Source of the DNA: Halobacteriales archaeon QS_4_70_19 | GTDB lineage: Archaea > Halobacteriota > Halobacteria > Halobacteriales > Haloarculaceae | Direction of reading: 5' to 3' | Length of the DNA stretch: 64,000 nt | Assembly (NCBI GenBank): GCA_003020985.1 | Contig: PXRM01000022.1 | Span: forward strand, 62,001-126,000 | Part shown: in pieces, positions 19,720 to 28,964 of the stretch | Layout of the letters: every line of letters begins with the position of its first letter | Numbering within the stretch: position 1 is the first letter of the stretch | The notes under the pieces: generated by a model | Database searches by the model: none | Told to the model about the DNA's origin: nothing | Seen by the model: the letters and a program-made list of their open reading frames with translations, nothing else | Made by a program: the position numbers and the translations under genes

Positions 19720-20752
19720 ATGGACCCGCGCATCCGAGAGCACGCGCAGACCCTCGCGGAGGCCATCGACCTCGACGAGGGCGACCACCTCCTCATCAAG
19801 TCCGAGCCCGCCGCCGGGGACCTCGTCGTGGCGCTGTACGAACTCGCCGGCGACCGCGGCGCGCACCCGCTCCACATCACGACCAACCGGAGCGGCCGCG
19901 CCATCCGGGCCTACCTGCGGGCCGCCGGGGAGTCGAGCGTGGAGTTCGAGACGCCCGCTCACGAGCGCGACCTGGTCGAGGCGGCGGACTGCCACGTCGT
20001 CATCCGGTCGCACGGCAACGTCGCGGAGATGGTCGACGTCGACGACGAGGTCAACGCCGCCTACGAGAAGGCCCACAGCCCCATCCTCGACGAGCGGCTC
20101 ACCGACCGCTGGACGCTAACCCAGCACCCCTCGCCGGCCGACGCGCAGCTCGCGGAGATGAGCTTCGAGGCCTACCAGAACTTCGTCTACGACGCCATCC
20201 TCAAGGACTGGGGCGAGCAGCGCGAGTTCCAGGAGCAGATGGTGGAGATCCTCGACGCGGGCGAGGAGGTCCGCATCGTCTCGGGTGACACGACGGACGT
20301 GACCATGTCCATCGCCGGCAACGAGACCCTCAACGACACCAACTCCCACAACCTCCCCGGCGGGGAGGTGTTCACCGCCCCCGTCCCCGACAGCGTCGAG
20401 GGCGAGGTCCTCTTCGACAAGCCGGTCTACCGCCGCGGCAAGGAGGTCAACGGGGCCCGGCTGGTCTTCGAGGACGGCGAGGTCGTCGACTACAGCGCCG
20501 AGAAGAACGAGTCGTTCCTCGGGAGCATCCTCGACACGGACCCCGGCGCGCGCCGCCTGGGGGAGCTGGGCATCGGGATGAACCGCGACATCGATCGGTT
20601 CACCTACAACATGCTGTTCGACGAGAAGATGGGCGACACCGTCCACATGCGACATGATCGTGGACATGAGCGAGGACTCGCGCATCGAGGCCGACGGCGA
20701 GGTCGTCCAGCAGGACGGGACGTTCGTGTTCGAGGACGGGTTCGAGGGGTAG
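19720..20752 (+). pseudogene. M29-family aminopeptidase with a 3' deletion and frameshift
   Basis: Metallo-aminopeptidase of the AmpS/aminopeptidase T family, start MDPRIREHAQTLAEAIDLDE. The frame is clean through MGDTVHM at about 20649. The correct ending is then in another frame: DMIVDMSEDSRIEADGEV to EDGFEG and TAG 20750-20752. Relative to the family, roughly 25 residues between VHM and DMIVDM are missing, i.e. the ALGxAY...GxNxSxxH block that supplies several metal and catalytic residues. So the product would be inactive as read. A downstream paralogue at 21320 has nearly the same lesion. Confidence 0.75.
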
Positions 20753-20790
20753 TCCGGACCCGGACTCGAGTGCCGCGACGCCCGGACCGC

Positions 20791-21231
20791 CTACCCGGTT
20801 TCGTACGCCGCCGGGTTCAGGTGGCGCTCGACCCGACGCCGGACGCGGCCCCAGGGGACGCCGAACGCCAGTAGCGCCGCGAGCACGATCGACACGCCCC
20901 GGACGACGACCCCTGCCCATCCGTCGACGGTGACGCCGAGCCCCGAGAGCGGTAGAACAAGCGTCAACCCGAGGACGATCTGGAGGAGGAAGAAGCCGAA
21001 GCACAACCATAGCCGAGACCGCACGTCGAGGACCCACAAGATCGCGGCGACGCTCGTCCCGAACAGCAGCCCGAACCCGAGGTCCGAGAGCGGGACGACC
21101 GGGCCCAGAGCCTCGGCGAGTGTCGCACCGGCCCCGAACAGCGGGAAGCCGACCAGCAGCCGGAACGCGAGCAACCGGACGAACGAGTCGCGCTCCGGCG
21201 CCGCCGTGGGCCCGTCTCCGGTCGCTGCCAT
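20791..21231 (-). CDS. Small four-helix membrane protein, function unknown
   Basis: 146 residues from MAATGDGPTAAPERDSFVRL. Four hydrophobic segments can be seen (LAFRLLVGFPLFGAGATL, FGLLFGTSVAAILWVL, LCFGFFLLQIVLGLTLVL, GVVVRGVSIVLAALLAFGV), then a basic tail RRRVERHLNPAAYE. It lies between the two M29 genes on the opposite strand. No family recognised. Confidence 0.6.
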   Translation of the reverse strand: MAATGDGPTAAPERDSFVRLLAFRLLVGFPLFGAGATLAEALGPVVPLSDLGFGLLFGTSVAAILWVLDVRSRLWLCFGFFLLQIVLGLTLVLPLSGLGVTVDGWAGVVVRGVSIVLAALLAFGVPWGRVRRRVERHLNPAAYETG

Positions 21232-21319
21232 GCCCCGGCTCGAACCCCTGCCGGCAGGAGCGTTGGGCCGGACCACCGGCTTGACCACGCTTTTGCCGGT
21301 CACGCCCGGACCCGAGGAC

Positions 21320-22333
21320 ATGGACCCCCGCATCAAGGACCACGCACGGGTACTCGTGGACGACTGCGCCGGGATCGAGGCCGGCGACCAGGTGGCCGTC
21401 CGGGCCTCGCCGGAGAGCGAGGACCTGACGGTAGCGGTAGCCGAGCTGGTCGGCGAACGCGGCGGCGTGGTGAGCGTCTCCTTCGGTAGCAAGCGCGCCA
21501 GCAGGGCGCACTCGCTGGCCGCCGACGAGGAGACGCTGGCGACCGAGAACGCGATGGCCCTGGCGAAGTACGAGGCCGCGGACGCCGTGGTCCAGATTCG
21601 CGGCGGCGCCAACCTCAACGAGACAGGCGACGTGCCGCCCGCGAAGAACGCGGCGAGCAAGCGCGCCAACCAGGCCGTCCAGGAGGCCCTCCTCGACTCG
21701 AAGTGGGTGCTCACGCAGTGGCCCTCCACCGGTTACGCCCAGAAGGCCGAGATGTCAACCGAGGCCTACGAGGACTTCGTCTGGAACGCCGTCAACAAGG
21801 ACTGGGACGCGGTCCGGGAGCACCAGGCCCAGCTCGTCGAACTGCTCGACCCCGCCGACGAGGTCCGCATCGTCTCGGGCGACGCGACGGACGTGACGAT
21901 GTCCGTCGCCGGCAACCCCGCCAGGAACGACGCCGACGACAACAACATGCCCGGGGGGGAGGTGTTCACCGCCCCCGTCCCCGACAGCGTCAAGGGCGAG
22001 GTCCTCTTCGACAAGCCCGTCATCATCCAGGGCCGGGAGGTGCTCGACGTCCGGCTCGTCTTCGAGGGCGGCGAGGTGGTGGAGCACGAGGCCTCGAAGA
22101 ACGAGGAACTCCTGACCAGCCTGCTGGAGACCGACGAGGGGGCCCGCCGCCTGGGGGAGCTGGGCATCGGGATGAACCGCGACATCGATCGGTTCACCTA
22201 CAACATGCTGTTCGACGAGAAGATGGGCGACACCGTCCACATGGACATGAGCGAGGACTCGCGCATCGAGGTCGACGGCGAGGTCGTCCAGCAGGACGGG
22301 ACGTTCGTGTTCGAAGACGGGTTCGGGGAATGA
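21320..22333 (+). CDS. M29-family aminopeptidase, shortened in the active-site region
   Basis: Paralogue of the gene at 19720. 337 residues, start MDPRIKDHARVLVDDCAGIE. The reading frame is open to the end, but the C-terminal part goes directly from MGDTVHM to DMSEDSRIEVDGEV. The normal ALGxAY...NxSxxH block of about 25-30 residues is absent in frame, leaving the protein short for the family and without several expected metal or catalytic residues. The final roughly 100 bases before the lesion are identical to those of the first copy, pointing to gene conversion or an assembly collapse. Activity is doubtful. Confidence 0.75.
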   Translation: MDPRIKDHARVLVDDCAGIEAGDQVAVRASPESEDLTVAVAELVGERGGVVSVSFGSKRASRAHSLAADEETLATENAMALAKYEAADAVVQIRGGANLNETGDVPPAKNAASKRANQAVQEALLDSKWVLTQWPSTGYAQKAEMSTEAYEDFVWNAVNKDWDAVREHQAQLVELLDPADEVRIVSGDATDVTMSVAGNPARNDADDNNMPGGEVFTAPVPDSVKGEVLFDKPVIIQGREVLDVRLVFEGGEVVEHEASKNEELLTSLLETDEGARRLGELGIGMNRDIDRFTYNMLFDEKMGDTVHMDMSEDSRIEVDGEVVQQDGTFVFEDGFGE

Positions 22334-22458
22334 CGGGCGACGACCACGGAGAGGGACCGGCGCTGTCGCGCCTCGCGGCTGACGGTTCGTGACGACCGGT
22401 TCACGGAGGCCGCGCAGATGGTCGCTGTCCGGTAGTCGACCGAGGGGGAGGAAAGGGG

Positions 22459-22779
22459 CTAGGTCGGGAGAACAGGCCGGAACTCCGAGTTCCCACAGTG
22501 GCAGGACCCGTTCTCGAGGCCGATGGGTCGAAGCCCGCCCCCGTCGGTCATCTGTGTGGGGTAGACGCTGCCGCACTCGCGACACACCCCGAGCTGCTGT
22601 GGTTTCCCTCCCTGGTCCGGGTCAGCGGGGTCCGTCTGCACGACACCGGTGACGAACTCCCTCTCCCCGAACTCGCTCAGGCAGGCCTCGCACAGCTTCA
22701 GGCCCGCCGCTCCGTCCCCCTCGTACGTCACCCACACAGTACACGCAGTATCTGCGCCACACTCTTGACACGTTATCAT
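22459..22779 (-). CDS. Multi-zinc-ribbon small protein
   Basis: Taking the ATG at 22777-22779 gives MITCQECGADTACTVWVTYE and about 106 residues; a longer frame to 22869 adds a Ser/Pro-rich leader. Cysteine pairs CQECG, CEACL, CRECG and CHCGN indicate two zinc-ribbon modules. Such proteins are common in haloarchaea as small adaptors. Function not assigned. Confidence 0.6.
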   Translation of the reverse strand: MITCQECGADTACTVWVTYEGDGAAGLKLCEACLSEFGEREFVTGVVQTDPADPDQGGKPQQLGVCRECGSVYPTQMTDGGGLRPIGLENGSCHCGNSEFRPVLPT

Positions 22780-22876
22780 AGGCTCATCCCCGCTCGGAGT
22801 ATTCACCCTCGCCGGGGATGGACTAACAGAGGGAGACCCACCTACTGAGGGTTCATTTTGTCCATACAATGCCCTT

Positions 22877-23023
22877 TTATCCCTCTCCCCGGTTCGAGCC
22901 CCCCGTCTCCGAGAGCGTATTCCCGAGGACGTGTCTGATTCCCCGTCGGAGGCGGGACGCGACGGCCTGCTGAGAGATGCCGAGTTCGTTCCCGATCTCC
23001 TCCACCGTCACGGGGGGGCGGGG
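22877..23023 (-). pseudogene. C-terminal fragment of a bat-type (HTH_10) regulator
   Basis: The minus strand reads PRPPVTVEEIGNELGISQ then QAVASRLRRGIRHVL. This is the recognition half of the haloarchaeal HTH_10 domain (E-L/I-A/G-xxLGIS-x-xx-(x)-RLRRG). The sensor part and the first HTH helix are absent; upstream sequence is noncoding-like up to the peroxiredoxin start. A remnant of a truncated regulator gene. Confidence 0.55.
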
Positions 23024-23094
23024 ACGCCGGCGATCAGGGGCAACCGGCGGTCGGGACCGGCAGTCGTATCCCGGCCGCGGGCCGACCGGGAGGT

Positions 23095-23541
23095 ATGCTC
23101 GAACCGGGCGACCCCGCACCCCAGGTCAGCGCGCCCAACCAGCACGGCGAGACGGTCACCCCCGACTACGAGGGGGTGACGGTCGTCTACTTCTACCCGG
23201 AGGACGAGACACCGGGCTGTACAGTCGAGGCACAGCAGTTCACGGCCGAGGCCGAGAGCTACGCGGACGCCGGCGTGACGGTGTACGGCGTCTCCACGGA
23301 CGATGTCGAGAGCCACGCCGACTTCGCCGAGAAGGAGGGCATCGAGTTCGACCTGCTGGCCGACCCGGACGAGGGGGTCTGCGAGGCGTTCGGCGTGCCC
23401 CGCATCACCGGTCGCGCGAAGCGGACCACGTTCGTCGTCGTCGACGGCACCGTCGAGCGCGTCTACGAGGGGGTCGACCCCGACGGGCACGCGCGGGATC
23501 TGCTGCTCGATCTGATGGACGACGGCCTGGTGGCGCTCTGA
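23095..23541 (+). CDS. Peroxiredoxin, Bcp/PrxQ type
   Basis: Thiol peroxidase that reduces H2O2 and alkyl hydroperoxides. 148 residues. The peroxidatic site is VVYFYPEDETPGCTVEAQ (threonine and cysteine). Four residues further on, where PrxQ enzymes often have the resolving cysteine, there is none. Later motifs GVSTDDVESHADFAEKEG and VFEGVDP-like VYEGVDPDGHA are normal. A paralogue follows 61 bases downstream. Confidence 0.9.
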   Translation: MLEPGDPAPQVSAPNQHGETVTPDYEGVTVVYFYPEDETPGCTVEAQQFTAEAESYADAGVTVYGVSTDDVESHADFAEKEGIEFDLLADPDEGVCEAFGVPRITGRAKRTTFVVVDGTVERVYEGVDPDGHARDLLLDLMDDGLVAL

Positions 23542-23602
23542 GCGGGTCGACCAACGGTCCGCCGTGACCCACAACTATAGGTCCCCCGTCCGAACCCCGA
23601 GT

Positions 23603-24052
23603 ATGCTCGAAGCCGGCGACGCGGCACCCGCAGTCAGCGCACCGAACCAGCACGGCGAGACGGTCGAACTCACGTTCGACGAGCCGACGGTCGTCTACTT
23701 CTACCCGAAGGACTTCACCGGCGGCTGTACCATCCAGGCCAACGACTTCCAGGACCACCTCCCCGAGTTCCAGGAGGCCGGCGTCCACGTCTACGGCGTC
23801 TCGCTCGACGACGTGGAGAGCCACGCCGACTTCGCCGAGGAGGAAGGCGTCTCCTTCGACCTGCTGGCCGACACGGAAGGGGAGGTCGCTGCCGCGTTCG
23901 GCGTCCCCACCGACGAGGGGTACACGGACCGGCTCACCTTCCTGCTCGACGACGGCGAAGTCGTCGCGACCTACGACCCCGAACTGGCGGACCCGTCGGG
24001 ACACGCACGCGAGGTGCTGGAGGACGCGAGAGGGCAGGTCGCCGCCGACTGA
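23603..24052 (+). CDS. Peroxiredoxin, Bcp/PrxQ type, second copy
   Basis: 149 residues from MLEAGDAAPAVSAPNQHGET. The same fold and peroxidatic cysteine occur in FYPKDFTGGCTIQANDF, where the usual proline-threonine neighbour is replaced by Gly-Gly. The two genes are about half identical, with the same SAPNQHGETV start and DDVESHADFAE block, so this is a tandem duplication that has diverged. Start chosen at the ATG matching copy 1; an upstream in-frame ATG at 23564 would add 13 polar residues. Confidence 0.88.
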   Translation: MLEAGDAAPAVSAPNQHGETVELTFDEPTVVYFYPKDFTGGCTIQANDFQDHLPEFQEAGVHVYGVSLDDVESHADFAEEEGVSFDLLADTEGEVAAAFGVPTDEGYTDRLTFLLDDGEVVATYDPELADPSGHAREVLEDARGQVAAD

Positions 24053-24118
24053 TAGGATATCGAGTGAATTATCCAGATATAGTTGATATATTAGATTAAT
24101 ACCTGGTATTCGACACCT

Positions 24119-24592
24119 CTACCCACAACCAGCGATTTCTGCGACCGTCGCCGCGGCCTCGTCGACCGCCTCGCGCCAACCGTCGGGTCGTTCCCCGCCG
24201 CGCTTCGGCGGGTCGAGGGCGACCGTGACCGGGTGGTAGGAGAACCGTTCCAGCGTCCGCGCCGCCACCCGGCCGACGAACTCCGCGTTCTCCCGCTTCG
24301 CGGAGACGCCGCCACGGGCGAGGTCGTAGTAGCGGGTGAACAGGTGGACGACCACCACGCGGTCGGCGTCGACGGTCCCCTCCGCGAGGTGGCGAAACAG
24401 CTTCGCGGCGTTGTCCGACGGGTCCGCGCGCCGCCACTCCAGTTCGACGGCGACGAGGACACCGTCGCCGTCCCCGGCCACGTCGACGGGTGTCCCGGCG
24501 ACGGACCGCTCGGTGGACCACGCCAGGTCGGGGACCGCACTCGCGAGGTGGTCACACAGGAGGGCGCTGCCCTCGTCGGCGAAGCGACCCAT
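24119..24592 (-). CDS. Conserved-looking protein, possibly PD-(D/E)xK nuclease-like
   Basis: 157 residues (MGRFADEGSALLCDHLASAV). A middle segment TPVDVAGDGDGVLVAVELEW followed by NAAKLFRHLAEG resembles the D...ExK-type core of small nuclease-fold proteins, but the lysine is not clear. The remainder is helical. No confident family; the nuclease idea is inference only. It lies head to head with the leuS side. Confidence 0.55.
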   Translation of the reverse strand: MGRFADEGSALLCDHLASAVPDLAWSTERSVAGTPVDVAGDGDGVLVAVELEWRRADPSDNAAKLFRHLAEGTVDADRVVVVHLFTRYYDLARGGVSAKRENAEFVGRVAARTLERFSYHPVTVALDPPKRGGERPDGWREAVDEAAATVAEIAGCG

Positions 24593-24625
24593 AAGCTGGG
24601 GCGAGCGGCGCCCCGAGCTTGAGCG

Positions 24626-24712
24626 TTACGCCGCCCGTCGCACGAGGAGCGCAGCGCCGGGCAGCGCGACCATTACCGCGAGGACGACCGCTCGCGTACG
24701 CTCAGATTTCAT
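24626..24712 (-). CDS. Possible 28-residue membrane peptide
   Basis: Reads MKSERTRAVVLAVMVALPGA then ALLVRRAA. The composition is that of a single hydrophobic helix flanked by basic residues, like the signal segments of haloarchaeal secreted proteins. It starts upstream of and divergent from leuS. Without homology it may be a remnant of a signal sequence or chance. Confidence 0.3.
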   Translation of the reverse strand: MKSERTRAVVLAVMVALPGAALLVRRAA

Positions 24713-24853
24713 ACCCAATAGAGAACTTGTACACTGCTGACAGTTCTTCGGCCGGGGTATTCGCCGTTTTAACTGCGACGGGCGGGAACCCGCCTGCCAC
24801 GCGATGACACCGATGAGACGGGTATTTAGGTGCCGCCCTCTGCACCTTCGGGT

Positions 24854-27800
24854 ATGAGTTACGATCCCGCCGACATCGAGGCCCGCTGGCGCGAACGGTG
24901 GCGCCAGGAGGGGTACTACGAGGCCGACCCCGACGAGGAGGGGGACGCGACGTTCATCACCGTCCCGTACCCCTACCCCTCGGGGGGGATGCACGTCGGC
25001 CACGCGCGCACCTACACGGTGCCTGACGTGTACGCCCGCTACCGGCGACTCCAGGGTGACAACGTCCTGTTCCCCATCGCCTGGCACGTCACCGGCACGC
25101 CCATCATCGGCGCCGTCGAGCGGCTGAAGAAGGGCGAGGAGGAGCAGCTCTCCGTCCTGCGGGACACGTACGACGTTCCGGAGGAGACGCTGCAGGACCT
25201 GGAGACGCCGATGGGCTTCGCCCGCTACTTCATCGAGGAGCACTACAAGAAGGGGCTGCGCCAGCTCGGGCTGTCGGTGGACTGGCGCCGGGAGTTCACG
25301 ACGAACGACGAGCGCTACTCGAAGTTCATCACCTGGCAGTACGAGACCCTGCGCGACCGGGGGCTGCTGGAGAAGGGCCTCCACCCGGTCAAGTACTGCA
25401 CCAACGAGAACAACCCCGTCACCACGCACGACCTGCTGGAGGGCGAGGAGGCGGAGTTCCAGGAGTACACGCTCGTCCGCTTTCGCGACGGCGAGGGAAC
25501 CGTCCTGCCGATGGCGACCCTGCGCCCGGAGACCGTGCGGGGCGTGACGAACGCCTTCGTCGACCCCGACGGCGAGTACGTCCGCGCCGAGGTCGACGGT
25601 GAGGAGTGGGTCGTCTCCCGCGAGGCGACCGAGAAACTGCGGCTGCAGGACCATGACGTGGAGAGCATCGAGGAGCTGGCGGGCGCCGACCTGGTCGGCG
25701 AGCACGTCAGCAACCCCATCACGGAGGACGAGGTACTCATCCTGCCCGCCTCCTTCGTCGACACGGACAACGCGACGGGCGTCGTGATGTCCGTCCCGGC
25801 GCACTCGCCGGACGACTACGTCGCCCTGCGGGAGGCCAGGGAGCGGGCCGACGAGATAACCCAGTACGGCATCGACCCCGACGAGGTCCGGGCCATCGAG
25901 CCCGTCCCCATCCTCACCATCGAGGGGTACGGCGAGATTCCGGCCCGCGACGCCGTCGAGGAGTACGACGTGGAGAGCCAGGAGGACCCCGCCCTGGAGG
26001 AGGCGACCCAGGAGCTGTATAATCGCGAGTTCCACCAGGGCGAACTGCTCAACGCGTACGGCGAGTACGCCGGCGAGACCGTCGAGGACGTGCGCGAGCG
26101 GTTCCGCGACGACTACCGCGAGCGCGGCGCCTTCGACTCGATGCAGGAGTTCACCGGGGAGGTCGTCTGTCGCTGTGGCGGTGATGTCGAGGTCGCGAAG
26201 CAGGAAACGTGGTTCCTGCGCTACAACGACGAGGACTGGATGGCGAAGACGAAACGCGCCATCGAAGGGTTGGACGCCATCCCGGACAACACTCGCGAGC
26301 AGTACACCCACACCGTCGACTGGCTGAACGAGTGGCCCTGTATCCGCAACTACGGGCTGGGGACGCGCCTACCGTGGGACGAGGACTTCGTCATCGAGCC
26401 GCTGTCGGACTCGACCGTCTACATGGCCTACTACACCGTCGCCCACCGCATCCGGGATATCCCGCCGGAGGACCTCACCGTCGACTTCTTCGACACGCTG
26501 TTCTACGGCCCGGACGCGGCCGCGAACCCGGACGAGCGCGCCCTGGAGCTGCGCGAGGAGTGGGACCACTGGTACCCCGTCGACTACCGCGTCTCCGCGA
26601 ACGACCTCATCTCCAACCACCTCACGTTCTACCTCTACCACCACGCGGAGCTGTTCGACGAGGCCAACTGGCCCCGGGGCATCACCATCATGGGGATGGG
26701 CCTGCTGGAGGGCCGGAAGATGTCCTCCTCGAAGGGCCACGTCGTCCTGCCCGGCGAGGCCATCGACGAGTACGGCGCCGACACCGTCCGGTTCTTCCTG
26801 CTCAACAGCGCGGAGCCGTGGCAGGACTACGACTGGCGCGACGAGGCCGTCTCCTCGGCGCACACCCAGCTCCGGCGGTTCTACAACCGCGCGACGGAGG
26901 TGATCGAAGGGTCGCGGGGCGACCCGGACGGTCGAGCGGCGGAGTCGTCCGAGACGGCGGAGCCGTCTCGTGATGACGGAAATCGCGAAACGATTTCCGA
27001 ACCACCGCGAGACGAGCAGGACGCCCCCGACGACCAGCCCGACCTGCGCCCCATCGACGAGTGGCTCCTCTCCAGACTGCAGGGCGTCGTCCGCGAGTCG
27101 ACCGAGGCCCTGGAGGGCTTCGAGACCCGCACCGCCTCGCAGGCCGCCTTCTACGCGATGGAGGAGCACCTGCGCTGGTACCGGCGGCGCGCGGACCTGG
27201 ACCGCCCCGGCGCGCGCTGGACACTCCGGCACGTCCTCGCCCGGCGCCTGCGGCTGCTGGCGCCGTTCACGCCGTTCCTGGCGAACGAACTGCACGAGGC
27301 GCTGACCGGCGAGTCCGCCGAGGACGCCGGCTGGCCGGAGGTGGACGAGGCCCGGGAGGACCCGACCGTCGAGGTCCGGGAGTCGCTGGTCGAGTCGCTC
27401 ACGGACGACATCAACGACATCGTCAACGTGACCGGCACGGACCCCGACGTGGTCCAGGTCTACACCGCCGCGGACTGGAAGCGCAGCGTCTTCGAGCAGG
27501 TGGTCGAACAGGCGTCGCCCCGCGACGCCGACAGGTCGAACGGTGACAGCCGTGAGACGACGGGCCCGGACGTGGGCGCCGTCATGTCCGAAATCATGTC
27601 CGACCCGGACCTGCGCGAGCGCGGGAACGAGGTGAGCGACCTGGTGCAGGAGCTGGTCGAGTTCGTCCGCGAGCAGGAGGACGACCGGCTCGCCATCCTG
27701 GAGGCCGTCGACGAGGCCGACGTGTACGCCGACGCCGCCGGCTTCTACGAGCGCGAGTTCGACGCCGACGTGCGCGTCCTCGGCGAAACCGACGCCGAAG

Positions 27801-27856
27801 ACGCCGCCCGGGCCGATGGCGCGGTGCCGTTCCGGCCGGCCGTCCACATCGAGTGA
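24854..27856 (+). CDS. leuS: Leucyl-tRNA synthetase
   Basis: Class Ia synthetase, 1000 residues from MSYDPADIEARWRERW. The HIGH-like motif is in YPSGGMHVGHARTY and the KMSKS-like motif is RKMSSSKG. The CP1 editing domain lies in the middle (LRPETVRGVTNAFVDP and GVVMSVPAHSPDD). Zinc-type cysteines appear at VCRCGGDV. A hydrophilic insertion of about 45 residues (RGDPDGRAAESSETAEPSRD through DQPD) separates the catalytic body from the anticodon-binding domain; its DNA holds two perfect hairpins. The protein is otherwise complete. Confidence 0.95.
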   Translation: MSYDPADIEARWRERWRQEGYYEADPDEEGDATFITVPYPYPSGGMHVGHARTYTVPDVYARYRRLQGDNVLFPIAWHVTGTPIIGAVERLKKGEEEQLSVLRDTYDVPEETLQDLETPMGFARYFIEEHYKKGLRQLGLSVDWRREFTTNDERYSKFITWQYETLRDRGLLEKGLHPVKYCTNENNPVTTHDLLEGEEAEFQEYTLVRFRDGEGTVLPMATLRPETVRGVTNAFVDPDGEYVRAEVDGEEWVVSREATEKLRLQDHDVESIEELAGADLVGEHVSNPITEDEVLILPASFVDTDNATGVVMSVPAHSPDDYVALREARERADEITQYGIDPDEVRAIEPVPILTIEGYGEIPARDAVEEYDVESQEDPALEEATQELYNREFHQGELLNAYGEYAGETVEDVRERFRDDYRERGAFDSMQEFTGEVVCRCGGDVEVAKQETWFLRYNDEDWMAKTKRAIEGLDAIPDNTREQYTHTVDWLNEWPCIRNYGLGTRLPWDEDFVIEPLSDSTVYMAYYTVAHRIRDIPPEDLTVDFFDTLFYGPDAAANPDERALELREEWDHWYPVDYRVSANDLISNHLTFYLYHHAELFDEANWPRGITIMGMGLLEGRKMSSSKGHVVLPGEAIDEYGADTVRFFLLNSAEPWQDYDWRDEAVSSAHTQLRRFYNRATEVIEGSRGDPDGRAAESSETAEPSRDDGNRETISEPPRDEQDAPDDQPDLRPIDEWLLSRLQGVVRESTEALEGFETRTASQAAFYAMEEHLRWYRRRADLDRPGARWTLRHVLARRLRLLAPFTPFLANELHEALTGESAEDAGWPEVDEAREDPTVEVRESLVESLTDDINDIVNVTGTDPDVVQVYTAADWKRSVFEQVVEQASPRDADRSNGDSRETTGPDVGAVMSEIMSDPDLRERGNEVSDLVQELVEFVREQEDDRLAILEAVDEADVYADAAGFYEREFDADVRVLGETDAEDAARADGAVPFRPAVHIE
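26951..26998 (+). repeat. Two perfect hairpins inside the leuS linker
   Basis: GAGACGGC 26951-26958 pairs with GCCGTCTC 26962-26969 over a 3-base loop. GGAAATCG 26978-26985 pairs with CGATTTCC 26991-26998 over a 5-base loop. They encode part of a hydrophilic linker and resemble the hairpins of the 38.7 kb array. Confidence 0.6.
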
Positions 27857-28164
27857 GCCGGCAGCGGCGACTCCCTTCCGCCACAGTGTCGGAGGATACT
27901 GAGCTACAAATCATCCTGATTCTACATAGTCGAGCTATCGGCCAACCACCCCACTCAATTTAATGGAGGTAAGAACCAGCTGAGAGCGCCAGATGCCACG
28001 ATTCAATACGCCAAGATATACGCTTTTGATAGACCCAATATATAATTATTGATAGACGGAAATCGTAGTATTTTTTGAGTCTAAAGCCTCGGGTACAAAT
28101 TTCTGGCCCGTAACTGAGCATTCAATGAAAAACTAGATAGGAGGATTGCGGTATCGGCTTCTAA
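27857..28164. other. AT-rich spacer at the left edge of the second island
   Basis: No gene seen. Copy C of the dispersed repeat lies at 27887-27912 (complement strand), immediately downstream of leuS, and composition drops sharply in GC right after it. Confidence 0.5.
27887..27912 (-). repeat. Dispersed short repeat, copy C
   Basis: Complement reads GATTTGTAGCTCAGTATCC then TCCGACA. It matches copy A at 2843 over the first 25 bases with three or so differences, and marks the leuS/island junction. Confidence 0.5.
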
Positions 28165-28883
28165 TCATGTATCGTCATATACATCAAGAATGCCATAATC
28201 ACTCACCTGGAGATACATATCAACTTCATGGGACTCAACTTCCACTCGTTTTCTGACAACTTGGGTTTCTCCTGGCCGTCGACGATCATCTATCTCAATA
28301 AATTCATCGGGGCGAGTTCTCACAGGAACAGTTCTGCTACCTAGATTGAACATCTCCTCACTCCCTTTATCGACCTGATAGGTTTCTCCCTGATACTGTA
28401 TGCTGATGGCCGATTCTGACACATCATATCGGACTTTCGGAAACTGGAGAGTGCCATTTATTGAATACTCTCCGCCTAGATGTCCAGAGTTGGAGAGAAT
28501 TGGAAGGTGACTCGCTTTACGAGATTCTATTCTTGCTGGGAATGTGTGGACAGCATTATTTGAGTCTACTACTGCCTCCTCCGATTTCACCCTATCCTTA
28601 TTTGAATTTTCCATTCCTTTTTCAAGTGAACTTCTTTTGCCTCGCGGTTGATCCGGTATGGTTCAAAACCATCGATATGTGCAATCGAGTGGGGCGGAAG
28701 ATCCTCAAATGTAAACCTGCCCTGTGTGAATCTTACCGAGTTCTCTTTCTCTTGGTTTTCTGAAGCGGATACAGACTGGCTTGTGATAAATGAACCTGCG
28801 CCGCCGCTTATTAATTTCAACGTATTACGGCGATTAACACTTGTCAGGACACCATCGTCAGGCTCCGTTTCTGCTTCCTCCAT
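28165..28883 (-). pseudogene. Exported protein gene split by a frameshift (Tat-type signal)
   Basis: The first part, from ATG 28881-28883, reads through NRRNTLKLISGGAGSFI, a twin-arginine signal, and a short mature part (FEDLPPHSIAHIDGFEPYRI to EVHLKKEWKI), ending at TGA 28587-28589. The second part, in another frame, reads VHTFPARIESRKASHLPI, SISIQYQGETY-like strands and a C terminus VDMYLQVSDYGILDVYDD, ending at 28165. The two frames overlap around 28600-28614 beside A/T runs and look like one protein of about 230 residues. So either a frameshift mutation or a base-call error is present. Family unknown. It lies divergent from the metalloprotease-like gene, 81 bases apart. Confidence 0.6.
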
Positions 28884-28964
28884 ACGGCCTAACTAAATCC
28901 GCCCAGCGATAAAACTAGTTATTATCTGCTTCCCTATATATTACGCCAGCAAATAGGTTGGTGT

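Noticed and set aside
22880-22900. tRNA T-loop-like GGTTCGAGCCC
   Set aside because: No acceptor stem, D-arm or anticodon arm around it; it lies in the coding tail of the HTH fragment.
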